A DNA stretch of 64,000 bases from Adiantum capillus-veneris (taxonomy: Eukaryota > Streptophyta > Polypodiopsida > Polypodiales > Pteridaceae), in assembly GCA_014529385.2 (NCBI GenBank), contig CM043942.1, positions 4,988,501 to 5,052,500 of the forward strand, read 5' to 3'. This document shows, one piece after another, positions 28,304 to 39,264 of the stretch (its first letter is position 1; the number at the start of each line of letters is the position of its first letter). The notes below the pieces were generated by a model. The model was given only the letters and a program-made list of their open reading frames with translations, made no database searches and had not been told where the DNA came from. Both the position numbers and the translations under genes were made by a program.

Positions 28304-29901
28304 TGTAACATTTAATGGCCTAATAACTTATGTGTAGCGGAAATTAGCATGAACATAGTGGGCATTTCATTAGAATAGATTCCTAATGAGAATTTCAAGA
28401 GTGCTTGGGTGGAGAGAGCAACAAAAAGCATAACACCTAGTTAGATAGCATCGACAATACTTTCAAAAGAGAGAGAAATTAAGCTATTGACAACAGTTGA
28501 GGACCGGATTTGCATGGAGCCGGTCCCCCCTCCAAAAGGCTTTGTATTATTGTTTCTCCCATCAAGAGAGACATTGTACAATACAATTCTTTGTGTTCCT
28601 TCAAGACTAGCTAGTGCAATGAAGATGGAAGCTTCATACACCAAGCAAAACACTTAATCAAACACAACTTGAATTATCCCCGTTCTCAGACCCAAGACCT
28701 CACACACCTTCGAAGATGGTGAGAGCTAGCAGGGTATGAGAGTAGATTGAGAGGAAGAAGGAGTATCTTACGAGAAAGATGTACATCTCCTCACATAGTC
28801 ACTCATATTAGCATAGCTTAGCTTAGTGATTAGCTTGGTAGAGGAGATGAGCATGCATTGAAGCTTGGCTCTTGGTTGGATTTGCATCCACATGCCAAGA
28901 GAGTGTTGATGTAGGCTTCTATCTCACAAGCTTGGAGTAGGTGATGAGCTCTCCATTAAAGCTTGGGAGGAGATAGAGTATTCTTCCTTCACACATGGTC
29001 AAGTGTGAGTGTGAGTGTGTGTGTGTCAATGCCAAGCAAAAGTCAACCCCCTCTCTCTCTCTTGGGCGAGCCCTAGCTGCTAACTTGGTCTGGCTTTTGC
29101 CTCATTGGACCTCCCCAAGTCAAGCCAATAGGTATTAAGCAGCATAAGTGATAGCCTTCTGACATGTGTCCCCCTTTCCCCTTTTGTGAGAGCTTTAGGT
29201 AATTAAATAATTAAACTAAACTCTCATTGGACCCCTTTGTCTCCTGGCCAATAGAAATCAGGCAAGCCATGGGGCTTCTGAATGCTCATTGGACCCTTTG
29301 GGAGACTGCCCAATAGTCTTCTAGGAGACTTAATTCTCATTGGTTTCCTTTATTAAATGTTTTTAAATTAATTAAACTACATTTACTCTAGCTTAATTCT
29401 CATTGGTCCACTTCAAGGGTCTTCCAATAGGAATTGGGCACACCTTGTGGGCATCTGGCCTAGGGAGCTGACATGTGTCCCTCATTCCCTTTGTGTAAAG
29501 GGAGCCTGTGTGTGTGTGTGTGGCTTTCTCTCTCATCCCCTGCCTTTGGGGCTCGCCCCCTCCCATGTAGGGATGTGCAAAGACTTTTAGGGCACACACA
29601 AAGCATCCAATTTTCCCTAGGGTTGACCTTTGGACACAACCTTTGAATTTTGGAACCTTAGCATTTTGGAAGTCTTAATGGGCTGAACCTTAGGGTCTTT
29701 TTAGACCATTGTTGCACATGGATCTTTTGCAGATGGCCCCCCCTTTGGATCCCTATTTTCCCTCCTTTGGATCCCTACTGTGGCCGGTCTGCTAGCATTA
29801 CCAATATTCTAGCTTTTTCTCCCTTGGCACTTCCCCACATTAAATGATCAGTGTAATATGAGAAAATCATTTAGGAGAATTAGATATTGATTATTATGAC
29901 A
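28304..29901 (-). repeat. 5' LTR of Gypsy-2
   Basis: 1598 bp, same termini as the 3' LTR. It is longer mainly because of a ~25-bp tandem duplication (ccctttggatcccta units near 29740-29780) and a 6-bp GTGAGT expansion near 29010. No gene supported inside. Confidence 0.95.
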
Positions 29902-29906
29902 AATGA
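29902..29906. repeat. Target-site duplication of Gypsy-2, right copy
   Basis: AATGA, matching 21644-21648. Confidence 0.95.
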
Positions 29907-30500
29907 TCACTTGATCAAGCAGTGTCCTAAGTTAAAGGCTAAAGAGGCTAAGAATAAAGAGGGTGGTTCCACTGCATATGCTGGTTCCACTACAAATGCA
30001 GCTATTGTTCAGTCTTCTATGAAAGGAGACTGTGATACTGATGTTGATGCAGAATGGGCTTTTAGTGCAGAGTGTACATATAATCCTGTTGTCCATGATT
30101 CATGCATGTCAGTTGCATGATTCATGTAATCCTGTTGTCCATGATTCATGCATGTCAGTTGCTGTAGATTCACATGTATGGTATTTTGACAGTGGTGCTA
30201 CACAACACATTACCTCACATCGTGATTTGTTCACCACTCTTGAGTGTGTCCCTCATGGGAATTCAGTAACTTGTGTCAACAATGCCTCTTATCCAGTTTA
30301 GGGAGTTGGAAAGATTGTGCTTATTATCTACAAATGGCAATTCTTTCACACTTGTTGATACACTTTATGTACCTGGGATCAAGAAGAATATTTTGTCTGT
30401 ATCTATACTTGCTAGACTTGGTCTTGCAGTCAAATTTGTGGATGATGGATGTATTGTACATGATCTTAGTTTCAGTGGATGAAATTGTTGCATCTGCCAT
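29902..30500 (+). pseudogene. Copia-B gag end and aspartic protease
   Basis: Resumes the gag knuckle (HLIKQCPKLKAKEAKNKEG) and reads AEWAFSAECTYNPVVHDSC, a 46-bp tandem duplication (30081/30127), then the copia protease: WYFDSGATQHITSHRDLF with the catalytic DSG, and after a frame change LYVPGIKKNILSVSILARLGL. This protease segment is exactly what Copia-A lacks. Several stops and frame changes make it a pseudogene. Confidence 0.85.
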
Positions 30501-31500
30501 TTTATGCCATGGGATGTATAAGCTCACTTTGTATGACAAGTGTGGGTAGAATTTTGCAAATGTAGTTGTGGATTCAAAGGCTATTTCATATGCAAAACTT
30601 TTGCATGCACGTTTTGGTCATCTATATTTTGCCAGCTTACTACGTTTGCAAAAAATCTCATATGGTTGCTTCTTTGCCGCCTCTTGAAGCACCTGTTTGG
30701 GAAGGATGTATTTTGGGGTAAAATGCAGCATTGAAAGTTTCCAAAGGATGGTAGGGCCACATGCAGGTTGCCGCGTATGCATAGTGATGTTTGTGGGACC
30801 ATGCAAACTCCGTCCTTGGGCAATTACCTTTACTTCGTGACTTTCATTGATGATTACTCTAGGCCTAGGAGTCATCAATTACTCAAATAAAAGTCCGAGG
30901 ATTTTATGTGCGTCAAACAACTTCTGGCTATGGATAAAAATGTCTCAAAATGTACTATGGGTACCCTCCATTCCAATCGAGGGGGGGGGGGGGGGGGGGG
31001 GTTATATGTCTCATGAATTTAATGCATCATGGGATAAATCACCAATGTACAATGCCTTATACACCTCAGCACAATGGTGTTGATGAGAGGAAAAACAAGT
31101 CACTTACAGAAATGGCACGATGTATGGTCAAAATTCAAGCTTTGTCGCATTCGTTTTGGCGTGAGGCCATCATGTGTGCCACTTATGTACTAAACAGGTG
31201 TCCTACAAAAGATTTTCAGTCTATTACTCCATATGAAGCATGGCATGATAGAAAGCCTTCTATTGAGCACATCCCTATTTTTGGTTGTTTGGCATGCTTT
31301 GGTGCCACAAACGCAGCGCAGAAAATTGGATGATAAGGATGTCAAATGTATGTTTTTTGGTTATACTACAGAAAGAAAAGGTTACAGGTTGTATCATCTG
31401 CAAACAAAGCGTATCTTGGTCTCACGAGATGTGTTTGTGGAAGATTCTGTTCAGCCCTTGCTGTCATGTACTAGAGATAGTAAAGTCAGCTCATAAGACA
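30501..31500 (+). pseudogene. Copia-B integrase
   Basis: Reads in pieces across three frames: the pre-integrase His-containing region (HARFGHLYFAS-like, ~30604), the RSDRGGEYMS region near 30965-31010 destroyed by a run of 21 G, then MPYTPQHNGVDERKNKSLTEMARCM with the catalytic Glu region, FWREAIMCATYVLNRCPTK and YEAWHDRKPSIEH. Aligned with Copia-A integrase throughout. Confidence 0.85.
30981..31001 (+). repeat. Poly-G run (21 G) inside the Copia-B integrase
   Basis: The homologous site in Copia-A is a run of 7 G on the coding strand, encoding the GG of SDRGGEYM. Confidence 0.95.
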
Positions 31501-33400
31501 TTTATGACACTTTGTTGCCTCTTTTTAGTGGTGGAAGTTCAAATATAACTTCCAATGAGGCAAATTTATAGCCTATGGGGGTGTCCAAAAATGTTACTAA
31601 TGCAGATGTACATGATGTACTTGATGAGGAAAGGGCTGAAAATGATCAAGCTAGAGGTATTCCAAAATGGCTGGTGCATACATTGCATGACAGTAAATTG
31701 GATGCACCTTTATCTAGTCGTACTTGTTCAGGCTCTTGCCATGCATCTTATGCATCAGATTGTTATGATTTGGCTATGTCTAGCTTACATGATGTTGAGG
31801 AACCTCTGTCTTTTGATGAAGCAAAAAATTCAAAAAATTGGATGGTTGCCATGCAATCAGGTTATGAGGCACTTATAGAAAATGACACATTTACTTTATG
31901 TGATCTTCCTGCTGGCAAAAAGGCCACTGGTATGAAGTGGGTTTACAAGTTGAAAGGCAAGCAAGATGGTGAGATTGATTGCTATATGGCTCAACTTGTT
32001 GCAAAGGGTTAGACTCAGCAAAAAGGCATAGAGTATGAAGATACTTTTGCTCCCACTTGTTATATGACTACTGTGCATTTTGTATGTGCATTGGCAGCTC
32101 ATTTTGGTTGGGATGTACATCAATCAGACATTGTTATTACTTTCTTGAATGGTGACATATTTGATGAAGTTTATGTAACATAGCCTCGCGGTTTTGTCAA
32201 GAAAGGACAAGAGGATAAAGTGTGCAAATGTAACAAAGCTTTGTATGGGTTGAAGCAATCTCCTCGTGCTTGGTATGAGAAGGTTGACACTCATTTGGTC
32301 AAATGAGGCTTTTGTAACAATCCATCAAAAATCACATTGTATATAAAGCATGAGGGTGATGTAATTCTCACCATGGTTCTTTATGTGGATAATTTGCTGA
32401 TCACTGGGCCAAATGAGAGACATATTGCTGAATCTAAGACTGATTTGAATGCTAATTTCAAAATGAAATATTTGGGGCTATTGCATCATTACTTGGATAT
32501 ACAATTTAAGCCATGTGATGGTGGTATTGCCTTCTATCAGAAAAGCTACATAGGGACATTGCTATGTAAGTTTGGACTTGAGGATTGCAAACCTATTGGC
32601 CCTCTTATGGAAATAGGTTTGAAATTGAACTTCATGATGCTGGTGATTCTGCAGATGGCCTCTTTACCAAACTGTTGTTGGACGATTCATTTATGTATGC
32701 AACACGAGGCCAGATATTCATTTTGCAGTCTCACAGAGGTCAGCAAATTTATGCATAGCCCATGATCTAAGCATTGGCAGGCTGTCAAGAGGATTTTCCG
32801 CCTCTTGAGTCACTTTACATCTTGGATTGTTTTATCCCAAGGGGGGGTCATTGTCGCCAAACTTACATGCTTTTTTGGACTCAGGTTGGGGTCTAGTTGT
32901 TTTGACAGACGAGTGTTCACAAGTGGTTTTGTTTCATGCTTGGAAGTGCATGCATATCATGGTTGAGCAAGAAGAAACCAACTGTGGCCACTTCCAGTTG
33001 TGAGTGTGAGTACAAGGGAGTCTTCATAGCTACGGTTGAGTGTGTATAGCTCAGAGGTCTTATGACTGATTTGGGTGTTGGATAGGGCACTGCCAACACT
33101 ATCTACAGTGACAGTCAAAGCGCATTGGCAGTTGCGAGGAACCCAATTTTTCATGCTTGCACAAAGCACATTGAGGTGCATTACCACTAGGTCAAGGAGA
33201 GGCTCTCAGTAAGAGAGATCAACTTGGCTTATGTTCCAACACGGGAGAACCTTCTAGATCTTTTCACAAAGGCATTGTCTCGTGAGAATTTCAAATCTTT
33301 CTGCAAAGGTTTGGGCTTACTCCCCTTTGTTGACTTATCATGTCCTCAGGGCATGGCACTTCCCTTTACTCTGTGTGCCAGCTCTCGTTCACCGCATTAC
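31501..33400 (+). pseudogene. Copia-B reverse transcriptase and RNase H
   Basis: Longest intact piece 31575-32012 (SCHASYASDCYDLAMSSLHD ... GKKATGMKWVYKLKG), ended by a TAG. Further pieces read AHFGWDVHQSDIV, CNKALYGLKQSPRAWYEK and VLYVDNLLITGPNERH: the catalytic YVDD is YVDN. RNase H follows (SWLSKKKPTVATSSCE-like, YSDSQSALAVARNP, ALSRENFKSFCKGLGLLPFVD near 33340) and then the PPT. Many stops and frame changes. Confidence 0.85.
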
Positions 33401-33413
33401 TCCAGGGGGGATT
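33401..33413 (+). promoter_or_regulatory. Polypurine tract of Copia-B
   Basis: CCAGGGGGGATTT directly before the LTR, matching the Copia-A tract (minus strand 54830-54817). Confidence 0.8.
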
Positions 33414-33637
33414 TGTTATCATATACATGTGGTAGTGATGTGTGAACACACTTTGGATCGCCGGGGTATTTTTTCCCTCTTTAGAATTTTTTCCCCCATG
33501 CATTGTATATACGCCCATCATACTAGGGCTATCTATCTTTCCATTGCACACTAAGTAAAACACTCTTTATTGTGTGCCTTGAGCTTCCTTCGTCTTCTCC
33601 AAGCTATGTGTGTTTTCCTACAATCCTAATTCCAACA
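33414..33637 (+). repeat. 3' LTR of Copia-B
   Basis: 224 bp, TGTTATCATATACATG ... AATTCCAACA, the + strand form of the 227-bp LTRs at 54590 and 59104, with scattered substitutions and small gaps. Confidence 0.9.
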
Positions 33638-34312
33638 CAATGAACTTGTTTTATCACGGGTTTCTCAAATGGGTAGCAAGAAAAACCCTAGGTCAACAAT
33701 GTCTCTTTGAGGTAGAAGGATGCAAAAATGATCATAGCAATTGGTCCAGTGCATCAAAATGAACCAAACTTGAATGGGACCATAGCATAGACCTACAGAA
33801 CACTTGCACACTCTTATATGACCATTTGACCAGGGTCCAGGGGGTCTATAGATAATAGTCTCAATTTTTGCAAAGAATTGGAAACGGATTCTGACTTCAC
33901 AGGGGGGCTTCTATATAGAGTATATAGACAATCTACCTTGTGGCGAGCTTGTGAAAAAATCAAGTGATGCCTGTGATACTTGAAAATAGCTCATGGGTAT
34001 GCAAAGAATCATTTTTTTACCTATGGCTAGAAATCAAATCTATAATGATCTAAATCTGACAAGGCAAATCTATATAACCTATGGGACAAGGTCATGCACT
34101 CCAACGTGGGACAAGTCACCACCATCAAGAGTTAGAGAAAAAACCGTTGAAATTAGAGAGCAAAGTTGGGAAATCCACCTCAAGTTATCAAATTCAAGTT
34201 CAAAGTGGCTAAATTTTATGTACTAACCTCGTGAACATGTTTGTAACTTGAGAAGTCGGTTTTTGCAAATATTTTCATGCTAGAACATAGTTTCCTGCTT
34301 GGTTAGTTAAGG
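33638..34312. other. Unassigned sequence between Copia-B and the gypsy remnant
   Basis: No coding frame or repeat supported. It may be the eroded gag part of the + strand Gypsy-1 relative that starts at 34313, but I see no conserved motif. Confidence 0.4.
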
Positions 34313-34828
34313 ATGCTCATATTTGGATGTGCAGAGCGTCAAAGTGAGAGTCTGAAAAAGGAGGATTGCATTCTAGAGCACTCAGTAGAAGATAATTACT
34401 ACATGAAGGAACCATTTCCCGAGGTATTGTTTGAACCCTTTGGATGGGATAAAATACTGGCGATGTTAGATGTCTGTGTAAACGAGGTAACCACTATGAC
34501 ATTTTGCAACAAGGATGATTACAACATAATGTGTTTTCTAATGGTAACCGCTATTAAAAAAACAGGAGATATATTTTAAACGACTAAAATGATAGAGACA
34601 ATGGATTGCAAATGGATAGTGGACAAATTTTTTGTATGGGATCATCCATACGATGATGAGGATGAATACCATGATTCGAGGAGCGATGATTTAGGGAATG
34701 ATACGAATGAGCGACTTTCAAGTGGCTCTAAAAACAAAAATGCAACAAAACAAGATGTGTCGATCTTCTATGAGTTTCCTAACCAAAAAATACAGAGACA
34801 AAAGAGATATCAAATGAGACAAATTTAA
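34313..34828 (+). pseudogene. Gypsy-1-like gag-protease tail remnant
   Basis: MLIFGCAERQSES... KEPFPEVLFEPFGWDKILAM and LDVCVNEVTTMTFCNKDDY match the segment after protease 1 in Gypsy-1 (REPFPEEKLKPLEWSQIL, LDVCVNEVTPTKFCDENGY). A second piece (34589-34828) is acidic then basic, ending FYEFPNQKIQRQKRY like the Gypsy-1 'FYNFPNQRERRQKRY'. The following ~570 bp (34829-35400) are eroded. Confidence 0.75.
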
Positions 34829-35402
34829 AAAATAATAATAAATTTGAGAAACCAATGTCCAAGTTGATGACCAAAATGCAATATCTCATGCTCGTGGGAG
34901 TAGACAACTGTGTACGAGATAAAATAACTATAAAATCATTGAAGTTGACAAGTTTTTGGGCAAACTCAAAGAAACAAAGAAAAAACAACTGAAAGACAAG
35001 ACTAAGACACTAATAAAAATGTCAAAAATTGAACGTAAAAGTTAATACCAAATGTTAAAATAAACAGTGAAAAAATTTTGGACAATAGAAATGGAAAGTG
35101 AGGAAGACTCTAACTCAAAAAAATTCAATGCACCATCTCATTACAAAAAGTACACAATCTAAGACCAACAAATTGTGGTGGAGCAACCAACATGAGAGCC
35201 TAAAGAACCGGGCACATCATACGATGGGCCTAAAAATGAAAAGAGAATTGATCTAACAAAACCAAGGGAAGAACCAAGATTGGCTTACATAGCCACGAAT
35301 GTCATCGAGGAAGAGGAGTAGCTGTTGATAGATACCCTCAAAGGAATATAGAGATGTGTTTAACTGGTCATACTAAGATCTTAAGGGGGTAGATTCGAAC
35401 AT

Positions 35403-36560
35403 ATGCCAACAAATGATACCTCTCAGAGCAATGCTAAACCGCATCAACAATGTTCCTACATCTATAATAAAACATTTGCGAGAAAAATCAAAGAAGAGAT
35501 AGACAAGATTAAAGAGGCAAAGTTTATCTATGAGATAGAACACACAGACCATGTGATTGAAATAGCCACTGCAAAGGAAACCTACAACTTTCTTGATGGA
35601 TTTTCGAGCTATAACTAGCTCACGATCAAGTTGGAGGATGAACACAAAATGTACTTTGCAATAGAATGGAGCATATTTGCATATCGAGTGATGCCATTTG
35701 GTCTAACCAATGCACGTGCTACCTTCGAGAGAGTGATGAGTCATGCATTCAAGGAGTATCTAAGACAATTCTTAGAGATATATATGGATGATCTCTGTGT
35801 GCATTCTCTCCACAAAAATGAACATGTTGAATACTTAAAGAAGGTCTTTGAGAAATGCAGAACGTATCACATCTGCCTAAATCCTGAAAAATGTGTTTTC
35901 ATGGTAAGACAAGGCAAGATTTTGGGGCATATTGTGTCCAAAAATGGCATTTCTACTGATCTTGAGAAGATACAAGTGATTGTTGCTCTTTCAAGACCAA
36001 CCAAAGTTAGAGAGATACAAGATTTTATGGGACATTGTGGATATTATTGCAGATTTATTTACATGTACGTGATAGTTGTAAAACCTTGTTATGCACTCAT
36101 CACTAAGTTTGAAAGGAATGAGGAATGTGAGAAAGCGTTTCAACAATTGAAGTAGAGACTTATTTCTACTCCGATTTTGAAAGCTCCTGATTAGATTAAT
36201 ATTTTCCATGGCCATGGCGATGCATTGGCTTATGCTATTAGATGTATGTTGGATCAACCTGGAGAAAACAAAATGGATTTTCCAATCTGTTCCTTTAGTA
36301 TACAGCTCAATAGTGTGGAGCGAAATTACATGACCACAAAAAGAGAGGGGCTTGGGAATGACCTATTCTTTGAAAAAGTTTAGACATTACCTTCTGGCAA
36401 ACAAGTTCATATTCTTTGTGGATCATGAGGATCTATTATGCTTAGTGAACAAACCATACAATATGGGCCGCAAATTTCAAAGGTTCCTAATATTACTAGA
36501 ATTTGATTCCACTTTAGTGGCCAAGAAAGGGACTACATATCAGAGGGCATACCATTTATA
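35403..36560 (+). pseudogene. Gypsy-1-like RT and RNase H remnant
   Basis: Pieces read KIKEEIDKIKEAKFIYEIEH, NFLDGFSSYN, VMPFGLTNARATFERVMSH and YMDDLCVHS (catalytic YMDD kept), then KCVFMVRQGKILGHIVS, FMGHCGYYCRF and, for RNase H, KFRHYLLANKFIFFVDHEDL. Internal deletions remove parts of the fingers and RNase H. It shows the ancestral residues where Gypsy-1 has stops. Confidence 0.85.
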
Positions 36561-36811
36561 GAGAATAATAAATGGGAAAGCACCATTAGGGGATGATGAA
36601 GGATTTTCCCAATGCTTATCTCTTTAATATCTGGATGGTACCAAAGCGGAGCAAACATGTTTTACCAATGCTCACCATTGGTTCTTTATAGATTGAACAA
36701 CAAACATCAATCATTGAACAATCTCGCTCCGTAGTGCTGATAGCCGGACGGTTATATAAGCAAGGAAATGATGTCATCCTTAGATTATGCATCAAGCCAT
36801 CTGAAAAATAA
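36561..36811 (+). pseudogene. Gypsy-1-like integrase 5' remnant
   Basis: Weak frame: LFNIWMVPKRSKHVLPML and LIAGRLYKQGNDVILRLCIKPSE match the Gypsy-1 region before the first HHCC module (YLFNIEMIPKWSEKIIPLL, MLAGRMYHHGNDGILRLCIG). It stops at ~36811, where Gypsy-2-like sequence starts. Confidence 0.7.
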
Positions 36812-36983
36812 ATGCTTGCGGCAGCTAAGTCCCTCAAGAACCAAATGGATTAGTCATCCATTCTGGAATGATGTTGTAGGATAAAAAGGGATCCTCTACC
36901 CGCTAAGAAAGATGGACCAATGACTAGGATTTATCCTCTCTACCTCATAGTCGAGGACAACTATTACTTCAAGAGAGAGGTAA
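36812..36983 (+). mobile_element. Gypsy-2-like 3' end (pol-LTR spacer and PPT)
   Basis: From CTTGCGGCAGC onward this matches the minus strand of Gypsy-2 from about 23385 to its PPT (TTCAAGAGAGAGGTAA), including GATCCTCTACCCGCTAAGAA. It follows the Gypsy-1-like pol remnant in the same orientation. Confidence 0.85.
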
Positions 36984-37091
36984 TGTCATAAAATATGATA
37001 TCTAACTTTACCAAATGAATTCTCATATTAAACTGATCATTCAATATAGGAAGATAAAAGGGGAACAAGAGTTAGGATATAAATATGTGCG

Positions 37092-37290
37092 TCTAGACCT
37101 ATCTCAGCTGGGAACCAAAAAAAGAGATGGTTGCATCTCAATAGGGGTTCAAAAGGAGATGGTCTACCAAAGATCAATGTGCAATGAGTGCTTCTAGACT
37201 TGTCTGAGCAGGGGACCAAGAGAAGAGATGTTTACATCTCATTAGGGGTCCAAAAAGAGATAGTCTATCAAAGAGCAACATGCATCTAGT
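37092..37290. repeat. ~102-bp tandem repeat, two copies
   Basis: Units start TCTAGACCTATCTCAGC (37092) and TCTAGACTTGTCTGAGC (37194). Both contain GAGATG...CATCTCA..AGGGGT.CAAAA. Confidence 0.85.
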
Positions 37291-37400
37291 GGAGCTTAAA
37301 GGACCTTAGGGTTAGCTTCATTAAAGCCTCCAAAAGTTAGTGTTAAAAGTCCTTAGACCTAAGAACTTCAGGTACTTTAGACCTTAGGCAAGCTAGGCAT

Positions 37401-37490
37401 GTGCTTGAGGTGCTTGTCATGCTTGATGGCTAAGGTGCTTGAGGTGCTTGTCATGCTTGATAACTAAGGTGCTTCAGGTGCTTGAGGTGT
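37401..37490. repeat. 34-bp tandem repeat, 2.6 copies
   Basis: GTGCTTGAGGTGCTTGTCAT units start at 37401, 37435 and 37469. Confidence 0.85.
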
Positions 37491-37534
37491 TCAAGTCAAA
37501 GATGAGCCCTAAAGGTAGGGGCATGAGAGAACAC

Positions 37535-37559
37535 TCACACACACACACACACACACACT
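37535..37559. repeat. (CA)n microsatellite
   Basis: About 12 CA units on the + strand. Confidence 0.95.
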
Positions 37560-37682
37560 CAAGGCAAATCCAAGACTCAAGAGGCATTAAGGGCACATGT
37601 CAAGACCCTAACAATATTTCCCTCATAATGTGCCTGAATCCTATTGGATAACCTATAGGAAGGTCCAAGGAGAATTTAAATT

Positions 37683-37805
37683 CAATTAAATAAATAAGAT
37701 CTTTCTCTCAAAGGGGGAAAGGAGGACACTTGTCCAAATGCTACAATTAAATAATCAAGTTCTTTCTCTCAAAGGAGGGAAAAGAGGACACTTGTCCAAA
37801 TGCTA
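37683..37805. repeat. 61-bp tandem repeat, two copies
   Basis: CAATTAAATAA...GGACACTTGTCCAAATGCTA starts at 37683 and 37744. Confidence 0.85.
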
Positions 37806-37894
37806 CACCACTTGCTTGTTATGATTAGGGCCATTCATTGGCTAGCCCAAGGCTTGAGCCAATAGGCTTGTAGCAAGAGTAAAGTAGCAAAATT

Positions 37895-37897
<3 letters not shown>

Positions 37898-37977
<80 letters not shown>
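37898..37977. repeat. Compound (CT)n(CA)n microsatellite
   Basis: About 28 CT units (37898-37954) followed by about 12 CA units. Confidence 0.95.
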
Positions 37978-39037
37978 TACTCCACAAGCCAGACACTATT
38001 GGGGGAAATCATAGCATAGCCTAATCAACCCAAGACCATTAAAATTATCAATCCTAGGATCGGAAACCGAGCTAGGGCATGGAAGCACGAGCATCGGATG
38101 TATCGAATGAGAGGATTCAAGAGAATGCCCATACAATGCAATAGAGATCAACGATGAATCACTAACTCTAATCACATCATCAATCAAGAATCACCTACAC
38201 ACATTAAGCCCACCAAAGTCGGACTTACCATAGACAAGAATCCCAAAGGACACTCATGACAAGCACACACTAATTGCATTTGTGTTGGTCTCTCCAATCA
38301 CCACATGCCAATGAAGGCACTTCATCAAAAGCTACACACACAAGGTGAATGGTGCTAGAGTCTCATAAAACCCATCCACACACAAGCAAACAATAGGGCA
38401 CATACACTAATTACAAGATTAAGAACCAACTTAATCAACCTAATTAGAGATGTTAAATATCGCAAATCGAGTGCTTATAGAAGGATAGGAGTGGTCAATA
38501 AGCAAGAATTCATTACACATACTCAAATCTACAATAATGAGAAGGTGATACTACTTTATGACATAATGGAATATAGAAGAAGTAGACTAATGAAGAAAGT
38601 AGAGATTAGATTAAGAAATGGTTTCCTAATTACATTGGATTAGCACTAGCCTCTTAAGCATGGCATTAAGCTCAAGGCTAGGCCATCCATATAGTGAACA
38701 CTCAAGAGAGAGAGCGCTCTCAAAAGTGGATCCTCAAGAGTGGATACTTAAGAATGAAGCCTCCTTACATAAAGGCTTCCTTATAAAAACTTGCACCACA
38801 ATCCCTTCTACTATGGGTTTAAGTTTGAGCCCTCTAGCTAGCATATACAACTTTGGAACTCTCAATGAACCCAAGACCTTATACAAAGTGAGTAGGATAT
38901 ATTGTGCACATCCATAGCACATATCCCTCTTGATGCATAATCGGTGTAGCCCGTGTTAGCCGCTGCTAGCATTCCAACCTTCCTAATTTGGCTCACGTCC
39001 TCGTGTGCCGGTGAAGCAAAACATGGTGACATAGTAG

Positions 39038-39264
39038 TATTGGAATTAGGGTTGCAAAGAAACACACACAGCTTGGAGAAGATGAAGGAAGCTCAAGGCA
39101 CACAATAGAGAGTGTGTTACTTGGTGTGCAATGGAAATATAGATAGCCCTAGAGTGATGGGATTATATACAATGCACGGGGAAAAAAACCTTCTAAAGAG
39201 GGAAAAAATGCCCCGGCGGTCCTAGTGTGTTCACACACATCACTACCACATGCATATGGTAACA
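39038..39264 (-). repeat. 3' LTR of Copia-C
   Basis: 227 bp, same length and sequence type as the Copia-A LTR; the terminal TGTTGG is changed to TATTGG. Followed by the PPT (minus strand, CAGGGGGGATT) at 39265-39278. Confidence 0.9.

Larger units (their letters stand above)
21649..29901 (-). mobile_element. Gypsy-2: Ty3/gypsy element, both ends present
   Basis: An 8253-bp element with two LTRs, initiator-Met PBS, PPT and a perfect 5-bp target duplication (AATGA), inserted into the Copia-B gag zinc knuckle. RT, RNase H and integrase motifs are of the chromovirus-like branch ('LKSGYHQ', FFDD). The coding region is broken by a frameshift near 25100, a TGA at 24454-24456 and loss of the integrase C-terminus. 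The LTRs differ by roughly 20 substitutions by eye plus two small length changes, so insertion is recent but not very recent. Confidence 0.95.
36984..39037 (+). repeat. Diverged Gypsy-2-like LTR with internal tandem repeats (right edge uncertain)
   Basis: The first ~70 bp (TGTCATAAAATATGATATC ... ACTGATCATT) match the start of the Gypsy-2 LTR. Around 37650-37880 there are looser matches (AATTAAATAAT, AGGACACTTGTCC, GCCAATAGGCTTG). Between and after lie tandem repeats and microsatellites listed separately. From 37980 to 39037 I see no gene and no clear LTR end. The Copia-C LTR begins at 39038. Confidence 0.45.
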
